A stretch of 64,000 nucleotides of DNA from Armatimonadota bacterium (GTDB lineage Bacteria > Armatimonadota > Zipacnadia > JAUWAU01): NCBI GenBank assembly GCA_030601885.1, contig JAUWAU010000035.1, positions 1 to 64,000 of the forward strand, in the 5' to 3' direction. The notes under the pieces are model-generated. The model was not told where the DNA came from, searched no databases, and saw only the letters and a program-made list of their open reading frames with translations. Each line of letters starts with the position of its first letter. Position 1 is the first letter of the stretch. Shown one piece after another: positions 25,668 through 34,194 of this stretch. The translations under genes were made by a program, and so were the position numbers.

Positions 25668-25830
25668 GCCAGGCTCGGGGGCGGAAGGCGTGTGAAGTCC
25701 CTCCAGTGCAGGCCCAGGTACGAACGCTTCTATCTTCGGGAACTCCGCCCGCTTCTCACTATCGGACGCCCGCGGCCGGAGGAAGTTGCTCGGGGGAACA
25801 ACGGACCAGAGGGAGGTGTATATCTTCAAA

Positions 25831-27234
25831 ATGAAAGAAACGAAACTGATTGCAATACTATGCGTTTTGCCGATCCTCATGTCGTGTACAACTGTAACAG
25901 CACAGCTAAGAGCGTTCCCAGGGGCAGAGGGATTCGGTGCATATGCAACAGGAGGCCGGGGGGGCATTGTCTACCACGTAACACACACCCGCCCAGACAG
26001 GACCGATGGATCATTATGGAAAGGTTTAGAAACGCCTGGCCGGCGAACCATCGTATTCGACCTCGGCGGCACATTTGAAGCCCCGGTGAACAAGTACTCC
26101 CACTATTTCGTGAAGAACGGCGAATTGACCCTGGCGGGTCAGACCGCGCCGCCAGACAGCGGTGGGGTGACCATCAAAGGCGGTACGGTGTACTTCTCGG
26201 GAGACGACGTCATTGTTCGGCATGTGCGTTTTCGGCCCGGCGTGCCGGTGAAGGCCCTGCCGTGGCCCGAGGAGGAAGCGCGAGAGAAGGGAACATCCGC
26301 CGTCGTCTTTCGGGGTAAGAATGCTATTATCGACCACTGCTCAGTGTCGTGGCATACCGACGAGGGAATCTCGGCCTGGTGGGACAGCAACTTCGTGACG
26401 GTGCAGAACTGCCTGGTCGCCGAATCGTTGGACGACGGGCACGGCATCCTCATGGGACCTTATCCGGACGCCTTCGTGACGATCCACCACAACCTCATGA
26501 TTCACTGTCGTGCCCGCAACATGCAGCTCGCTGGCGGTCCCGCCAGCAACGGTCGGGTACACACATACGACGTGGTGAACAATGTCGTCTACAACTGGCG
26601 CGAGTGGACCAACATTGGAAGCGTGAATACCCCCGATACCGTGTACAGGGTGAACTGGATCGGCAACTACCATCAGAGGGGGCCGTCCACCCGCGACGAT
26701 CTGAAATCGCTGGCGTTTCAGGTTAAGAATGGGAAGAAGGTCCAGATATACGAAGAAGGCAATTTGATGAACGGACAAGACCCGGGCCATCCAAACGGGG
26801 ACGTGTACCTTGAAAGGGTACCGGTGACGTGGCTCGATGAGCCGGTGCGCATCGATCCGAAGTACCAAGTCAGAGTCGAAGACCCCGTGTCTGCCATGCA
26901 GAAAGCACTGGAGAATGCAGGCGCGACGGTGCCGTGTCGCGACATCCTTGACCAACGATACATAGACGACATGCGACGGGGGAAGGGCGAGGTACTGGAC
27001 GCGCCTGGCGCGACTGTCATGGACTCGCGAGATCTCAACGGGCACCGTGGTTACCCCCGCCTCCCATCGGGCACTGCTCGTCTGGATACAGACCGCGACG
27101 GGATGCCGGACCAATGGGAAAGAGATAATGGCTTTGATCCGAACGCGCCAGACAACAACGGCGACAAAGATGGAGACGGATACACGAACCTCGAAGAGTA
27201 CTTGCACTGGCTCGCAGATGGAGGGATGCAATAG
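25831..27234 (+). CDS. Pectate lyase-like polysaccharide lyase, lipoprotein
   Basis: A 467-residue right-handed beta-helix of the PL1 pectate lyase type, expected to split polygalacturonate by Ca2+-dependent beta-elimination. The start MKETKLIAILCVLPILMSC is a lipoprotein signal with lipobox LMSC, so it is probably anchored to a membrane. Helix blocks include FPGAEGFGAYATGGRGG, LTLAGQTAPPDSGGVTI, VVFRGKNAIIDHCSVSWHTD and HHNLMIHCRARNMQ. The C-terminus has DTDRDGMPDQWE and NGDKDGDGYTNLEEY, thrombospondin-type-3 or dockerin-like Ca2+ loops. The ribosome binding site is weakly placed (GGGAGG about 14 bases upstream). The 5' part uses more A/T-rich codons than its neighbours, a hint of recent acquisition. 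It sits between two nucleoside hydrolase genes. Confidence 0.9.
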   Translation: MKETKLIAILCVLPILMSCTTVTAQLRAFPGAEGFGAYATGGRGGIVYHVTHTRPDRTDGSLWKGLETPGRRTIVFDLGGTFEAPVNKYSHYFVKNGELTLAGQTAPPDSGGVTIKGGTVYFSGDDVIVRHVRFRPGVPVKALPWPEEEAREKGTSAVVFRGKNAIIDHCSVSWHTDEGISAWWDSNFVTVQNCLVAESLDDGHGILMGPYPDAFVTIHHNLMIHCRARNMQLAGGPASNGRVHTYDVVNNVVYNWREWTNIGSVNTPDTVYRVNWIGNYHQRGPSTRDDLKSLAFQVKNGKKVQIYEEGNLMNGQDPGHPNGDVYLERVPVTWLDEPVRIDPKYQVRVEDPVSAMQKALENAGATVPCRDILDQRYIDDMRRGKGEVLDAPGATVMDSRDLNGHRGYPRLPSGTARLDTDRDGMPDQWERDNGFDPNAPDNNGDKDGDGYTNLEEYLHWLADGGMQ

Positions 27235-27309
27235 GGTTCGTGTAAAGGAGAACAGGAACAGGCCTTGTCGCCGCAACGCCGCGCACAGCGAGGCCGAAGG
27301 AGGGCAACT

Positions 27310-28194
27310 ATGGCTGGGCAAGAGCAGAAGGTCCTGTTGGACACCGACATCGGAGACGACATCGACGACGCCTTGGCGCTCGCTGCGTGCATCCGGCATC
27401 CTGAGCTGGAGTTGGTGGGCGTCACCACGGTGTGGCGGGACACGGAGCTGCGGGCGGCGCAGGCGCGGCTGCTTCTGGAGGTGGCAGGCGCCGGGGCGGT
27501 CGAGGTCGCCGCCGGATCCCGCGACGGACTCGACTGCATCAACCCCATCGTGCGCAACCACCAGGCCGACGTTCTCAGCGCAGAGGACGAGGAGCGCCTT
27601 CGGAAGGGACGCACCGACGCCATACGCTTCCTGGCGGAGAAGGCGCGCGAGCACGAGGGCCTCACACTCATGCCAGTCGCGCCGCAGACCAACATCGCCC
27701 GGTTCATCATGGAATTCCCCGACGAGTTCGCTCGCATCGGCCGGCTGGTCATCATGGGCGGGCACACTATGGCCGACTGCGACAAGCCGGAGTACAACGC
27801 GCGGGGGGATCCGCGAGCTACCAAGGTCGTCTTCGGCTGCGGCAAGCCCATCACGATGGTCGGCGAGGATGTGACGCTGCAGTGCCGCATGCGCCCGGAG
27901 GATCTGGAGGCTATCGGAGCCAAGGACACACCGCTCAGCAGGGCCATCATGCGCATGACGGAGCTGTTCCAGCAAGCCAGCCGGTCGGGAAAGGGCCGAC
28001 GAAGGCCCATTGTCCATGACCCTCTGGCCGTGCTCGTTGCAGCCGATCCGTCGTTCGTGCGCTGCGAGGATGAGCATATCGAGATCGACGAGGACGGACG
28101 ATGCGTCAAGACGCCTGGGAAGCCGAACGTGGCGGTGGCTCTGGAGGTAGACGCCGACCGGGTCTGCAGGACCCTCGTTGAGCTAATTGGGTGA
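27310..28194 (+). CDS. Nucleoside hydrolase (IunH-like)
   Basis: A 294-residue enzyme with the Ca2+-binding DTDIGDDIDDALALAA at residues 10-25, TLMPVAPQTNIARFI near 120, VIMGGHTMADCDKPEYNARGD (written in the family as MGG...E.N...D) near 150, and HDPLAVLVAADPSF near 235, whose His is the usual catalytic or ribose-contacting residue. No signal peptide is visible, so it acts in the cytoplasm on ribosides. ATG 27310 follows GGAGGG by five bases. It is a paralogue of the Tat-exported gene at 24579, with the pectate lyase between them. Expected products are ribose and a free base; specificity cannot be read from sequence. Confidence 0.93.
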   Translation: MAGQEQKVLLDTDIGDDIDDALALAACIRHPELELVGVTTVWRDTELRAAQARLLLEVAGAGAVEVAAGSRDGLDCINPIVRNHQADVLSAEDEERLRKGRTDAIRFLAEKAREHEGLTLMPVAPQTNIARFIMEFPDEFARIGRLVIMGGHTMADCDKPEYNARGDPRATKVVFGCGKPITMVGEDVTLQCRMRPEDLEAIGAKDTPLSRAIMRMTELFQQASRSGKGRRRPIVHDPLAVLVAADPSFVRCEDEHIEIDEDGRCVKTPGKPNVAVALEVDADRVCRTLVELIG

Positions 28195-28460
28195 TGGCAG
28201 ATAGACTGCGTGATTACGTCGTGTGGATCGTTGGAGCACGGGCGAGTCGTCTGAGATGGAGACCGTGGTCCCGTTCCTGGCACGGGCGGAGAACCGGGAA
28301 TTGCTCGAGTAACTGAGCTTTGGGTGGAAGCACCCGGCTAGCACGCCGCAATGATGCCCGCCGAGATGAATCCCACGCCGGGTGGGCGGCGTTGATCAGG
28401 TCTCCGTGCCACGGGCAGGCGGACGCCTCAATTGTTCGCGGTGGAAGGAGTGTGGCAGGA

Positions 28461-31400
28461 ATGAGGATCGCATCTGCCGTTGTCGTGTTCTCGTGCCTTC
28501 TGGCGAGCTGTCACGCCAAGCTGGCTCTCGTCGAGCACGGAAAAAGCCGATACGAGATCATCCGTCCCGAAGACGCCACGCGCGTCGTGCGGCTCGCCGC
28601 GGAAGAGCTGCAGCATTTCGTCGAACAGTCCACTGGAGTCCGCCTGCCGGTCGTAGCCGAGCCGACGGCGGGAATGGGTCACATCTTCCTGGGTCCCAAT
28701 CCTGCGTCGGCCGTAGCGGGCGTTACGCCGGATGATCTGGCGCCCGAGGGCTTCCACCTCAAGACGGTCGGCCAGGACATCCACATCGTCGGCGCCGACA
28801 CCGAAGGCGATCCACGCACAGTCGGACCCAAGTCCTCGGTGCAGTGCGGCACACTGAACGGGGTCTACGAGCTGCTGGAGCGTTGCGTCGGTGTCATGTT
28901 CTGCTGGCACGATGACCTGGGCACCGTAGTGCCCAGGCGGCAAGAGCTCGTGATCCCAGAACTGGACTTCACTGACGCTCCCGACTGGTCGTATCGTACC
29001 CTGGCTTATTCTCCCTCGGACGCAACGAGGGGCGTTTTTGGCCGTCGCCTGCGTCTGGGCCACCCCTTCACCATCTCCCACTCCCACGCCTGGTTCAAGA
29101 TCTTGCCAGTGGAGCAGTACGGTGAGGAGCACCCGGAGTACTTCGCGGAGATCAAGGGAGAGCGCCAGCCGCGATATTACAGCGAGTACCACGGCGGACA
29201 GGTGTGCACCAGCAACCCGGAGGTCATCGAGATATTCGCCCGGGCCGCCATCGAGTACTTCAACCAGCACCCGGAGCGCCACATGTTCTCCGTGTCTCCC
29301 AATGACGGGGGCGGCTTTTGCGAATGCGAAAGCTGCCGCGCGCTCGACGGCGGCGACATGCTCGGGCCGGAGCAGCCGGATATGCCCGTGCTGACCGATC
29401 GGATGCTCGCCTTTTACAGTGCAATTGCCGAGCGCCTGGTCAAGGTGTATCCCGACAAGCTGCTGGGGGGGTACGTCTACAGCTCCTACAAGAAGCCGCC
29501 GCGACGGGAGAAGCCGCACCCCAACGTGTTCCTCGTGAACGCCACCAACAGCGCCCACGCTCACGGCGTCAATTGGGAGACCGAGCACGAGTGGGAGCGC
29601 CAGTGGACGGCGCTGACACCCCGCTTCTACAAGTATGACATGTACTTCGGCCGGGTCGCTTCTCTGCATATCATCGCACCGGTGACCACTCACCTTATCG
29701 AGAAGGTTAAGGCCGAGCACGAAGTTGGGATCAAGGGTGGGCGCCTGTACATGGGCCAGTCGTACGAACAGCTCGGTGCGGGACACTATCTACTGGCGAA
29801 GCTGATGTGGGACAAGAACGCCGACGCGAGGGAGCTGGAGCGCCGCTACTACAATGCCCTCTACGGTGCCGCCGGGCCCGATGTGCTGGCCTACTACCAT
29901 CTGCTCGAGGACCGCCTGCGCAAGATGTACCTTGACGGAGTTGACGTTGACGAGCCGGCGGTGACGCAGGGGCTGATGCACAAGTGGGTGAAAGTCGGCT
30001 CTCCGGGCTATATCCTCGCCGCGTACTGGCCCATCCTGGACCAGGCCACGAGCATCATCCAGCGAGCCGGAAACCGGCAGTTGTCCGAGGTGGAAGGCCA
30101 GCGTTTCGCGCGGCTGATCGATCATCACGAATTCTTGGTCGCCACCGTGCGCGGCATGATCGCCGCCGGGCGCCTGGAGCAACAGGCCCAATTCAATCCC
30201 GACGACATCGTCATGCTGAAACAGGGCGTGGAGCAGCGGGAAGCGGCCAAGAGCCGAATGGCTGCCTATGCCCCGACGCTCATGGAGTACCTTCCGGAAG
30301 CTGAGAAGGCGGGGACGGCACGCGTGTCGCCGGACGGAGCTTTCTATCAACTGGCGCGGCCCTCGCGGCCTGTGGAGGTCGTCGTGGTCAAGACGGATGC
30401 GCCGCCCCGAATCGACGGCCACGGCAACGATGCGGTGTGGCGCCGTGCGCCGCTCAACTACCTGGTGCTGGCTCGCAGCGCCGTGTGGCCTCAGCTCGGA
30501 GCGCGGGTGGCGCTGGCCTTCGACAGCGAGAACCTATACGTATTCGTCGAGGGCCGGGAGGAAGATACTGCGACACTCGCTCGCGCCACTCGTGCCCGCG
30601 ACAGCCGCGCGGTGTTCGACGATGACACCGTGGAGCTGTTCCTGCAGCCCCTGGCTGGCAATGCGTACTATCACGTCGCGCTGGGAGCCGGTGGCGCGCT
30701 GTACGACAGCGCCCATCCAACGGGGACCGCAGAGGAGTCGGATTTGAGTTGGGATTCGCAGGCGAAGACCGCCGTCCACATCGCCGCGACGGGATGGTCA
30801 GCGGAGATGGCGGTGCCGTTCGCCCCGCTGGGCGCAATCGCCAAAGACGCAGGCGAGTGGCGAGTGAACGTCTGCAGGACGCGTCGAGGCGCTGTGGAGC
30901 CGGACGAGTACACGGCCGTGTCGGCGACGTTCGGGAGGTATCATGTGCCATCCCGCTTCGCCCGCCTGGTACTCGCCGACTCGGCGGATGCGCCCCGGTT
31001 CCAATACGGCACCTTCGACGAGGTTCCCGGGGAGGCCCTAGAGCAGGAACTGCGCTTCGGCAGCAAGGGGAAGGCGACTGTCGAGCTGACCTCGGAGCGC
31101 GCCTACTGCGGCAGCCGCTCGGCGCACATAACCGTCGAGAAGGGCAGCTACGGCTCGATCACCCTAGAGGCCAAAGCCAAGCCCAATGCCAGCTACCGCG
31201 CACTCATTGCGCACTACAATACGCTCGCCCCTCTCCGACCTCTGGTGCGCGACCAAGTGCCGAATACACGCGTCATATTCCGCGACGACACCCGGAAAGC
31301 CGTCACCCCGACCACGGGATATTCCTGGGACGGCGCCCATGCTCTGGAGAAGCCAAACCAATGGCGCATTACGCCTCACACGTTCACCACGCCCGAGGGC

Positions 31401-31481
31401 ACCACGCAGATCTCCCTGAGCATTTTCTTCCATCACCCGGGCGAATACTGGGTGGACGAGGTCCGGCTGGAGGAGCTGTGA
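28461..31481 (+). CDS. DUF4838 lipoprotein with CBM9-like and second binding module
   Basis: A 1006-residue secreted lipoprotein: MRIASAVVVFSCLLASC has lipobox LASC. Residues about 25-130 form a GH67-like N-terminal domain (YEIIRPEDATRVVRLAAEEL), then comes a DUF4838 region with HSHAWFKILPVEQYGEEHPE, SVSPNDGGGF and CECESCRA near 280. From about residue 640, PPRIDGHGNDAVWRRAPL begins a CBM9-like domain, with VALAFDSENLYVFVEGRE and DDDTVELFLQP. The last 160 residues are another sandwich (FGSKGKATVELTSERAYCGS). AAGGAG lies ten bases before ATG 28461. It is a paralogue of the DUF4838 protein at 13773. Role is probably glycan hydrolysis or binding at the cell surface. Confidence 0.9.
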   Translation: MRIASAVVVFSCLLASCHAKLALVEHGKSRYEIIRPEDATRVVRLAAEELQHFVEQSTGVRLPVVAEPTAGMGHIFLGPNPASAVAGVTPDDLAPEGFHLKTVGQDIHIVGADTEGDPRTVGPKSSVQCGTLNGVYELLERCVGVMFCWHDDLGTVVPRRQELVIPELDFTDAPDWSYRTLAYSPSDATRGVFGRRLRLGHPFTISHSHAWFKILPVEQYGEEHPEYFAEIKGERQPRYYSEYHGGQVCTSNPEVIEIFARAAIEYFNQHPERHMFSVSPNDGGGFCECESCRALDGGDMLGPEQPDMPVLTDRMLAFYSAIAERLVKVYPDKLLGGYVYSSYKKPPRREKPHPNVFLVNATNSAHAHGVNWETEHEWERQWTALTPRFYKYDMYFGRVASLHIIAPVTTHLIEKVKAEHEVGIKGGRLYMGQSYEQLGAGHYLLAKLMWDKNADARELERRYYNALYGAAGPDVLAYYHLLEDRLRKMYLDGVDVDEPAVTQGLMHKWVKVGSPGYILAAYWPILDQATSIIQRAGNRQLSEVEGQRFARLIDHHEFLVATVRGMIAAGRLEQQAQFNPDDIVMLKQGVEQREAAKSRMAAYAPTLMEYLPEAEKAGTARVSPDGAFYQLARPSRPVEVVVVKTDAPPRIDGHGNDAVWRRAPLNYLVLARSAVWPQLGARVALAFDSENLYVFVEGREEDTATLARATRARDSRAVFDDDTVELFLQPLAGNAYYHVALGAGGALYDSAHPTGTAEESDLSWDSQAKTAVHIAATGWSAEMAVPFAPLGAIAKDAGEWRVNVCRTRRGAVEPDEYTAVSATFGRYHVPSRFARLVLADSADAPRFQYGTFDEVPGEALEQELRFGSKGKATVELTSERAYCGSRSAHITVEKGSYGSITLEAKAKPNASYRALIAHYNTLAPLRPLVRDQVPNTRVIFRDDTRKAVTPTTGYSWDGAHALEKPNQWRITPHTFTTPEGTTQISLSIFFHHPGEYWVDEVRLEEL

Positions 31482-31638
31482 CGTCAAATCGTGGCCAGCC
31501 GGAACAGCACTGCGCTGAGTCAGCGGGGAAGGTGAACAGCAAGAAGGAGCTGTACCTGAGGATCACGAGCCATTTGGCATGGTGCTCAGGCGCGTGCGGG
31601 CCGAGTCACCTCTCGGCGATGAACCACGGAGGTATGCG

Positions 31639-32013
31639 ATGAATGCGACTTGGTTTCGGAGGGGCTGTGTGCTGGCTGTCCTCTGTATGGGCTTCACCTA
31701 TGCCGCTCAGCCGCAGGAGGTCGAAATGATCGTAACCGCCGACAACCCCGACCCGGAGAGGCTGCCCAGTTTGGGGTTTTGGCAGAAGGCCAAGCTGACC
31801 CTTGTTTCGGCGTCCTTTCCCGCGGGCTACTGCACAATCGCCTACGCGAGCGGCTGCCAGTGCAGCATGTCGTACTGCAACAAGCCGGGGAACACAAACC
31901 CTGCTCCCTCTCCGCCGACGCTGACCTGTACATGCCAGACGACAGGCAGCTGCAAGACGGACCCGACGCTGCTGGTGCACCAGGACGGGTACTGCTTCTG
32001 CGTTTGGAACTAG
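31639..32013 (+). CDS. Small secreted cysteine-rich protein
   Basis: A 124-residue protein of no family I recognise. A clear signal peptide (MNATWFRRGCVLAVLCMGFT then YAAQ) precedes a mature chain of about 100 residues. The C-terminal 60 residues hold nine cysteines arranged C-x7-C-x-C-x4-C, then 16 residues, C-x-C-x5-C, then 13 residues, C-x-C. The CxC pairs suggest disulfide bonding or metal binding outside the cytoplasm. ATG 31639 has GGAGG six bases upstream. The next gene starts 20 bp after its stop, so the two are probably co-expressed. The odd cysteine count would allow an intermolecular disulfide. Function is unknown. Confidence 0.75.
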   Translation: MNATWFRRGCVLAVLCMGFTYAAQPQEVEMIVTADNPDPERLPSLGFWQKAKLTLVSASFPAGYCTIAYASGCQCSMSYCNKPGNTNPAPSPPTLTCTCQTTGSCKTDPTLLVHQDGYCFCVWN

Positions 32014-32032
32014 CACTGGGGGGATGTGCGCC

Positions 32033-33178
32033 ATGGCAACCAACCGGCTTGTACCACTTCTGTCCTGCATAGGATGCCTTTCCGGTCTCCCCGTCGCTGG
32101 ACTAGCCCAGCCAGTCGCAGCGGAGGGGGACACATGCGTATTGACCGGGAGGATCCAACCGGCCGGCGTGGAGGCAACTATCTGGGCGGTGCATCTGCCC
32201 ACCAACACGTCGTACTGGTGCGAGGCGGAGGCGGACGGGAGCTATTCGTTGACGGGGCCACCGGGGGAGTATGAGATCATGGTTACGCCTGCGCGGCCCT
32301 ACGCGCTATTTGAGTATGCACGGACTGTCGCGGTGAAGGACGCCGAGAGGCTTGAACTTGGCGACGTGCTATTGCCTCTGGAGGGCGTGATCACGGGACG
32401 CGTGGTCGGGGGGACGCCGGGGACCGCCGTGTGGCCTTGGCGAGTGCCCGACCCTGACAAGCTCCCCCTTGAATGCCTCTCGAGAGTGGAGGCGGACGGG
32501 GAGGCATTCACCATAGGAGGGCTGCCGGAGGGGACGTACGACTTGGTCGTGGTGGTCCCCGGGAGGGGGATCGTGCGGTTCGTATACCGGCCCCCGGGAG
32601 CGCGCCGAGCCGACGCCACGGCTCGTGGCAAGGCGGAGGCCTTCGCGCAGAGCTATGCACACGCGATGACCAACGAGGACTGGGACGCGTGCGCTGCCCT
32701 GTATTCTCGTCAGTACGCCGACTCGGAAGGGCTAACCTTCCAAGATTTGGCCGCGCCCTTGAGGAGCTTCAGGCAGACGCCGCCACCGACCAAGATAAGC
32801 AGCCTCAGAATGGACTTCCTGGAATTGTGGGTCGCTGATACGGAGCTGGTGTGCCTTGTGAACAGGACGACGGAGCATGTGGATCGCGAGTCCGGAGCGC
32901 GCATCGGGGAGGTCCCATGCTTCGGCGTGTGGCGCTTAGTTGAGGAAGAGGATGGCGTGACACGTACCCGAGCAGTGGAGCCACTGACGCTGCCCGTGAT
33001 CCTGCAGCAGAAGCTGGCGTGGAGGCTGGCCGGGCGGCCAGAGGACCCGGTCATGGCGAGCACGCCCGTCATCTTCCGCTTCAGTCCGACATTTGCGGGT
33101 ATCAAGGTCAGGGCCGGCGAGACGACGACGTTGCCGGACCTGGACGCTTCCGAGGTGCTGCCGCCGGCCGAGGAGTAG
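32033..33178 (+). CDS. Secreted protein with carboxypeptidase-regulatory-like and NTF2-like regions
   Basis: A 381-residue protein with a signal peptide (LVPLLSCIGCLSGLPVAGLA). Residues about 35-180 look like two carboxypeptidase regulatory-like (CnaB-type) sandwiches: YWCEAEADGSYSLTGPPGEY and EADGEAFTIGGLPEGTYDLV. From about 200, GKAEAFAQSYAHAMTNEDWD resembles an NTF2-like or SnoaL-like fold often found in secreted proteins. ATG 32033 was chosen because GGGGGG lies nine bases upstream; ATG 32024 abuts that site. It follows the small cysteine-rich gene closely and may be its partner. No enzymatic motif is recognised. Confidence 0.7.
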   Translation: MATNRLVPLLSCIGCLSGLPVAGLAQPVAAEGDTCVLTGRIQPAGVEATIWAVHLPTNTSYWCEAEADGSYSLTGPPGEYEIMVTPARPYALFEYARTVAVKDAERLELGDVLLPLEGVITGRVVGGTPGTAVWPWRVPDPDKLPLECLSRVEADGEAFTIGGLPEGTYDLVVVVPGRGIVRFVYRPPGARRADATARGKAEAFAQSYAHAMTNEDWDACAALYSRQYADSEGLTFQDLAAPLRSFRQTPPPTKISSLRMDFLELWVADTELVCLVNRTTEHVDRESGARIGEVPCFGVWRLVEEEDGVTRTRAVEPLTLPVILQQKLAWRLAGRPEDPVMASTPVIFRFSPTFAGIKVRAGETTTLPDLDASEVLPPAEE

Positions 33179-33266
33179 CAGTGGCTGCGCCTCCGGCGCA
33201 CGCCGCGGTGCGGGAGCGCGGTCAGCGAGGGGGCCTCGACGTGGTTCACCGGGCGCTGAGGGCAGT

Positions 33267-34052
33267 ATGCCTTGCCTTCTCCGTCCCAACGTTCCCGACT
33301 TCACCTGCGACTCGTGGTGCTACGAGAGCGATGTGGAGTTCCTGTCCGCCAAGCCCATCGACGGCGGCCGTCTGGAGCTTCGCCACCGTGTGCGAAAGCA
33401 TCCGCAAGTCATCCTCGTAACAACCGTGACGCCGGAGCCGGGGGCCGTCGAGTTCGCCGCCCGCGTGACGCTGGAAGATGGAGCCGAGGGGCCGCTTCCC
33501 GACAACGTCCGCACGCCGAACCTGTGCTGGCAGCTTCGGCGCGCGCCCGGATTCGCCAGCGCGCCCGATCCGTATCCCGAGTTCATCAAGCGCTGCTTCA
33601 TCTTCACGCGCAAAGGAATGACGTTCCTCCACGAGACCGAACGCAGGAAGATCCCCGTGCGCGAGCCCGATGACCCGAAGAACAACCCGCCGTGGGTGCA
33701 GGTCTATGTGGGCGAGTGGCAGGAGGTGCGCCAGGCCGGCCCCGAATCATGGTCCGACTACAGCCCCGACCGCTACACGACCACGGTCATCGGCGCGGTG
33801 TCGCGGGACGGGAAGCATCTGACGGCCATCGCCAATGATTCCGCGACATCCATGTGCCAGGCCTGGCACGACTGCATGCACAACAACCCGCGGTGGCTGC
33901 CTGCCGGTGCGCCGATGAAAGATCGCGTGTGGCGACTGAAGATCTACGCCATGGAGAATGACCCGGCGGCGCTCCTCGCTCAGGTTGCCGCAGACTTCCC
34001 AAACGCGCGCCACGCCGATCAGACGCGCGGCGCCCGCGTTCTGCCAAAGTAG
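33267..34052 (+). CDS. Uncharacterised protein, probably N-terminally truncated
   Basis: A 261-residue frame starting at ATG 33267 with GAGGG just upstream. There is no signal peptide, and the first residues (MPCLLRPNVPDFTCDSWCYE) read like the middle of a domain. The chain is beta-rich, with LRHRVRKHPQVILVTTVTPE, FIFTRKGMTFLHETER and CQAWHDCMHNNPRWLPAG. It may be the surviving 3' part of a longer secreted enzyme gene, with its 5' part lost in the 88-bp gap after the previous gene. The stop codon is formed by the first bases of a 66-bp repeat (CCA AAG TAG), so the natural C-terminus may have been altered too. I do not recognise the family. Confidence 0.6.
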   Translation: MPCLLRPNVPDFTCDSWCYESDVEFLSAKPIDGGRLELRHRVRKHPQVILVTTVTPEPGAVEFAARVTLEDGAEGPLPDNVRTPNLCWQLRRAPGFASAPDPYPEFIKRCFIFTRKGMTFLHETERRKIPVREPDDPKNNPPWVQVYVGEWQEVRQAGPESWSDYSPDRYTTTVIGAVSRDGKHLTAIANDSATSMCQAWHDCMHNNPRWLPAGAPMKDRVWRLKIYAMENDPAALLAQVAADFPNARHADQTRGARVLPK

Positions 34053-34109
34053 CGCGAGCGTATTCTTAACGGCGTGTCGGGCGAGAGTTCACGGGAGAGC
34101 GTCGCCGGG
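34044..34109 (+). repeat. 66-bp repeat, uninterrupted copy
   Basis: CCAAAGTAGCGCGAGCGT, then ATTCTTAACGGCG, then TGTCGGGCGAGAG and on to GTCGCCGGG. The same sequence with few differences occurs at 38020-38232, where it is split by a 144-bp insertion. This copy shows the empty state. It provides the stop codon of the preceding gene. Confidence 0.8.
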
Positions 34110-34146
34110 CGCGGCTGAGCTTGACACGGCCATCGCTGCGTGGCGC

Positions 34147-34172
34147 GGGGCGACCCGCCGGGTCGTCTCTAC
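34147..34172. repeat. GGGGCGACCCGCCGGGTCG hairpin repeat
   Basis: An imperfect copy of the hairpin that overlaps the apbE stop at 9677-9705; both end in CTACAT. It lies between two convergent genes, where a bidirectional terminator would be useful. Confidence 0.5.
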
Positions 34173-34194
34173 ATCAGTGCGACCCACCGGCGCA

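Noticed and set aside
33093..33266. Upstream extension of the uncharacterised 33267 gene
   Set aside because: The extra residues are an out-of-frame reading of the preceding gene's 3' end and are arginine/serine-rich.
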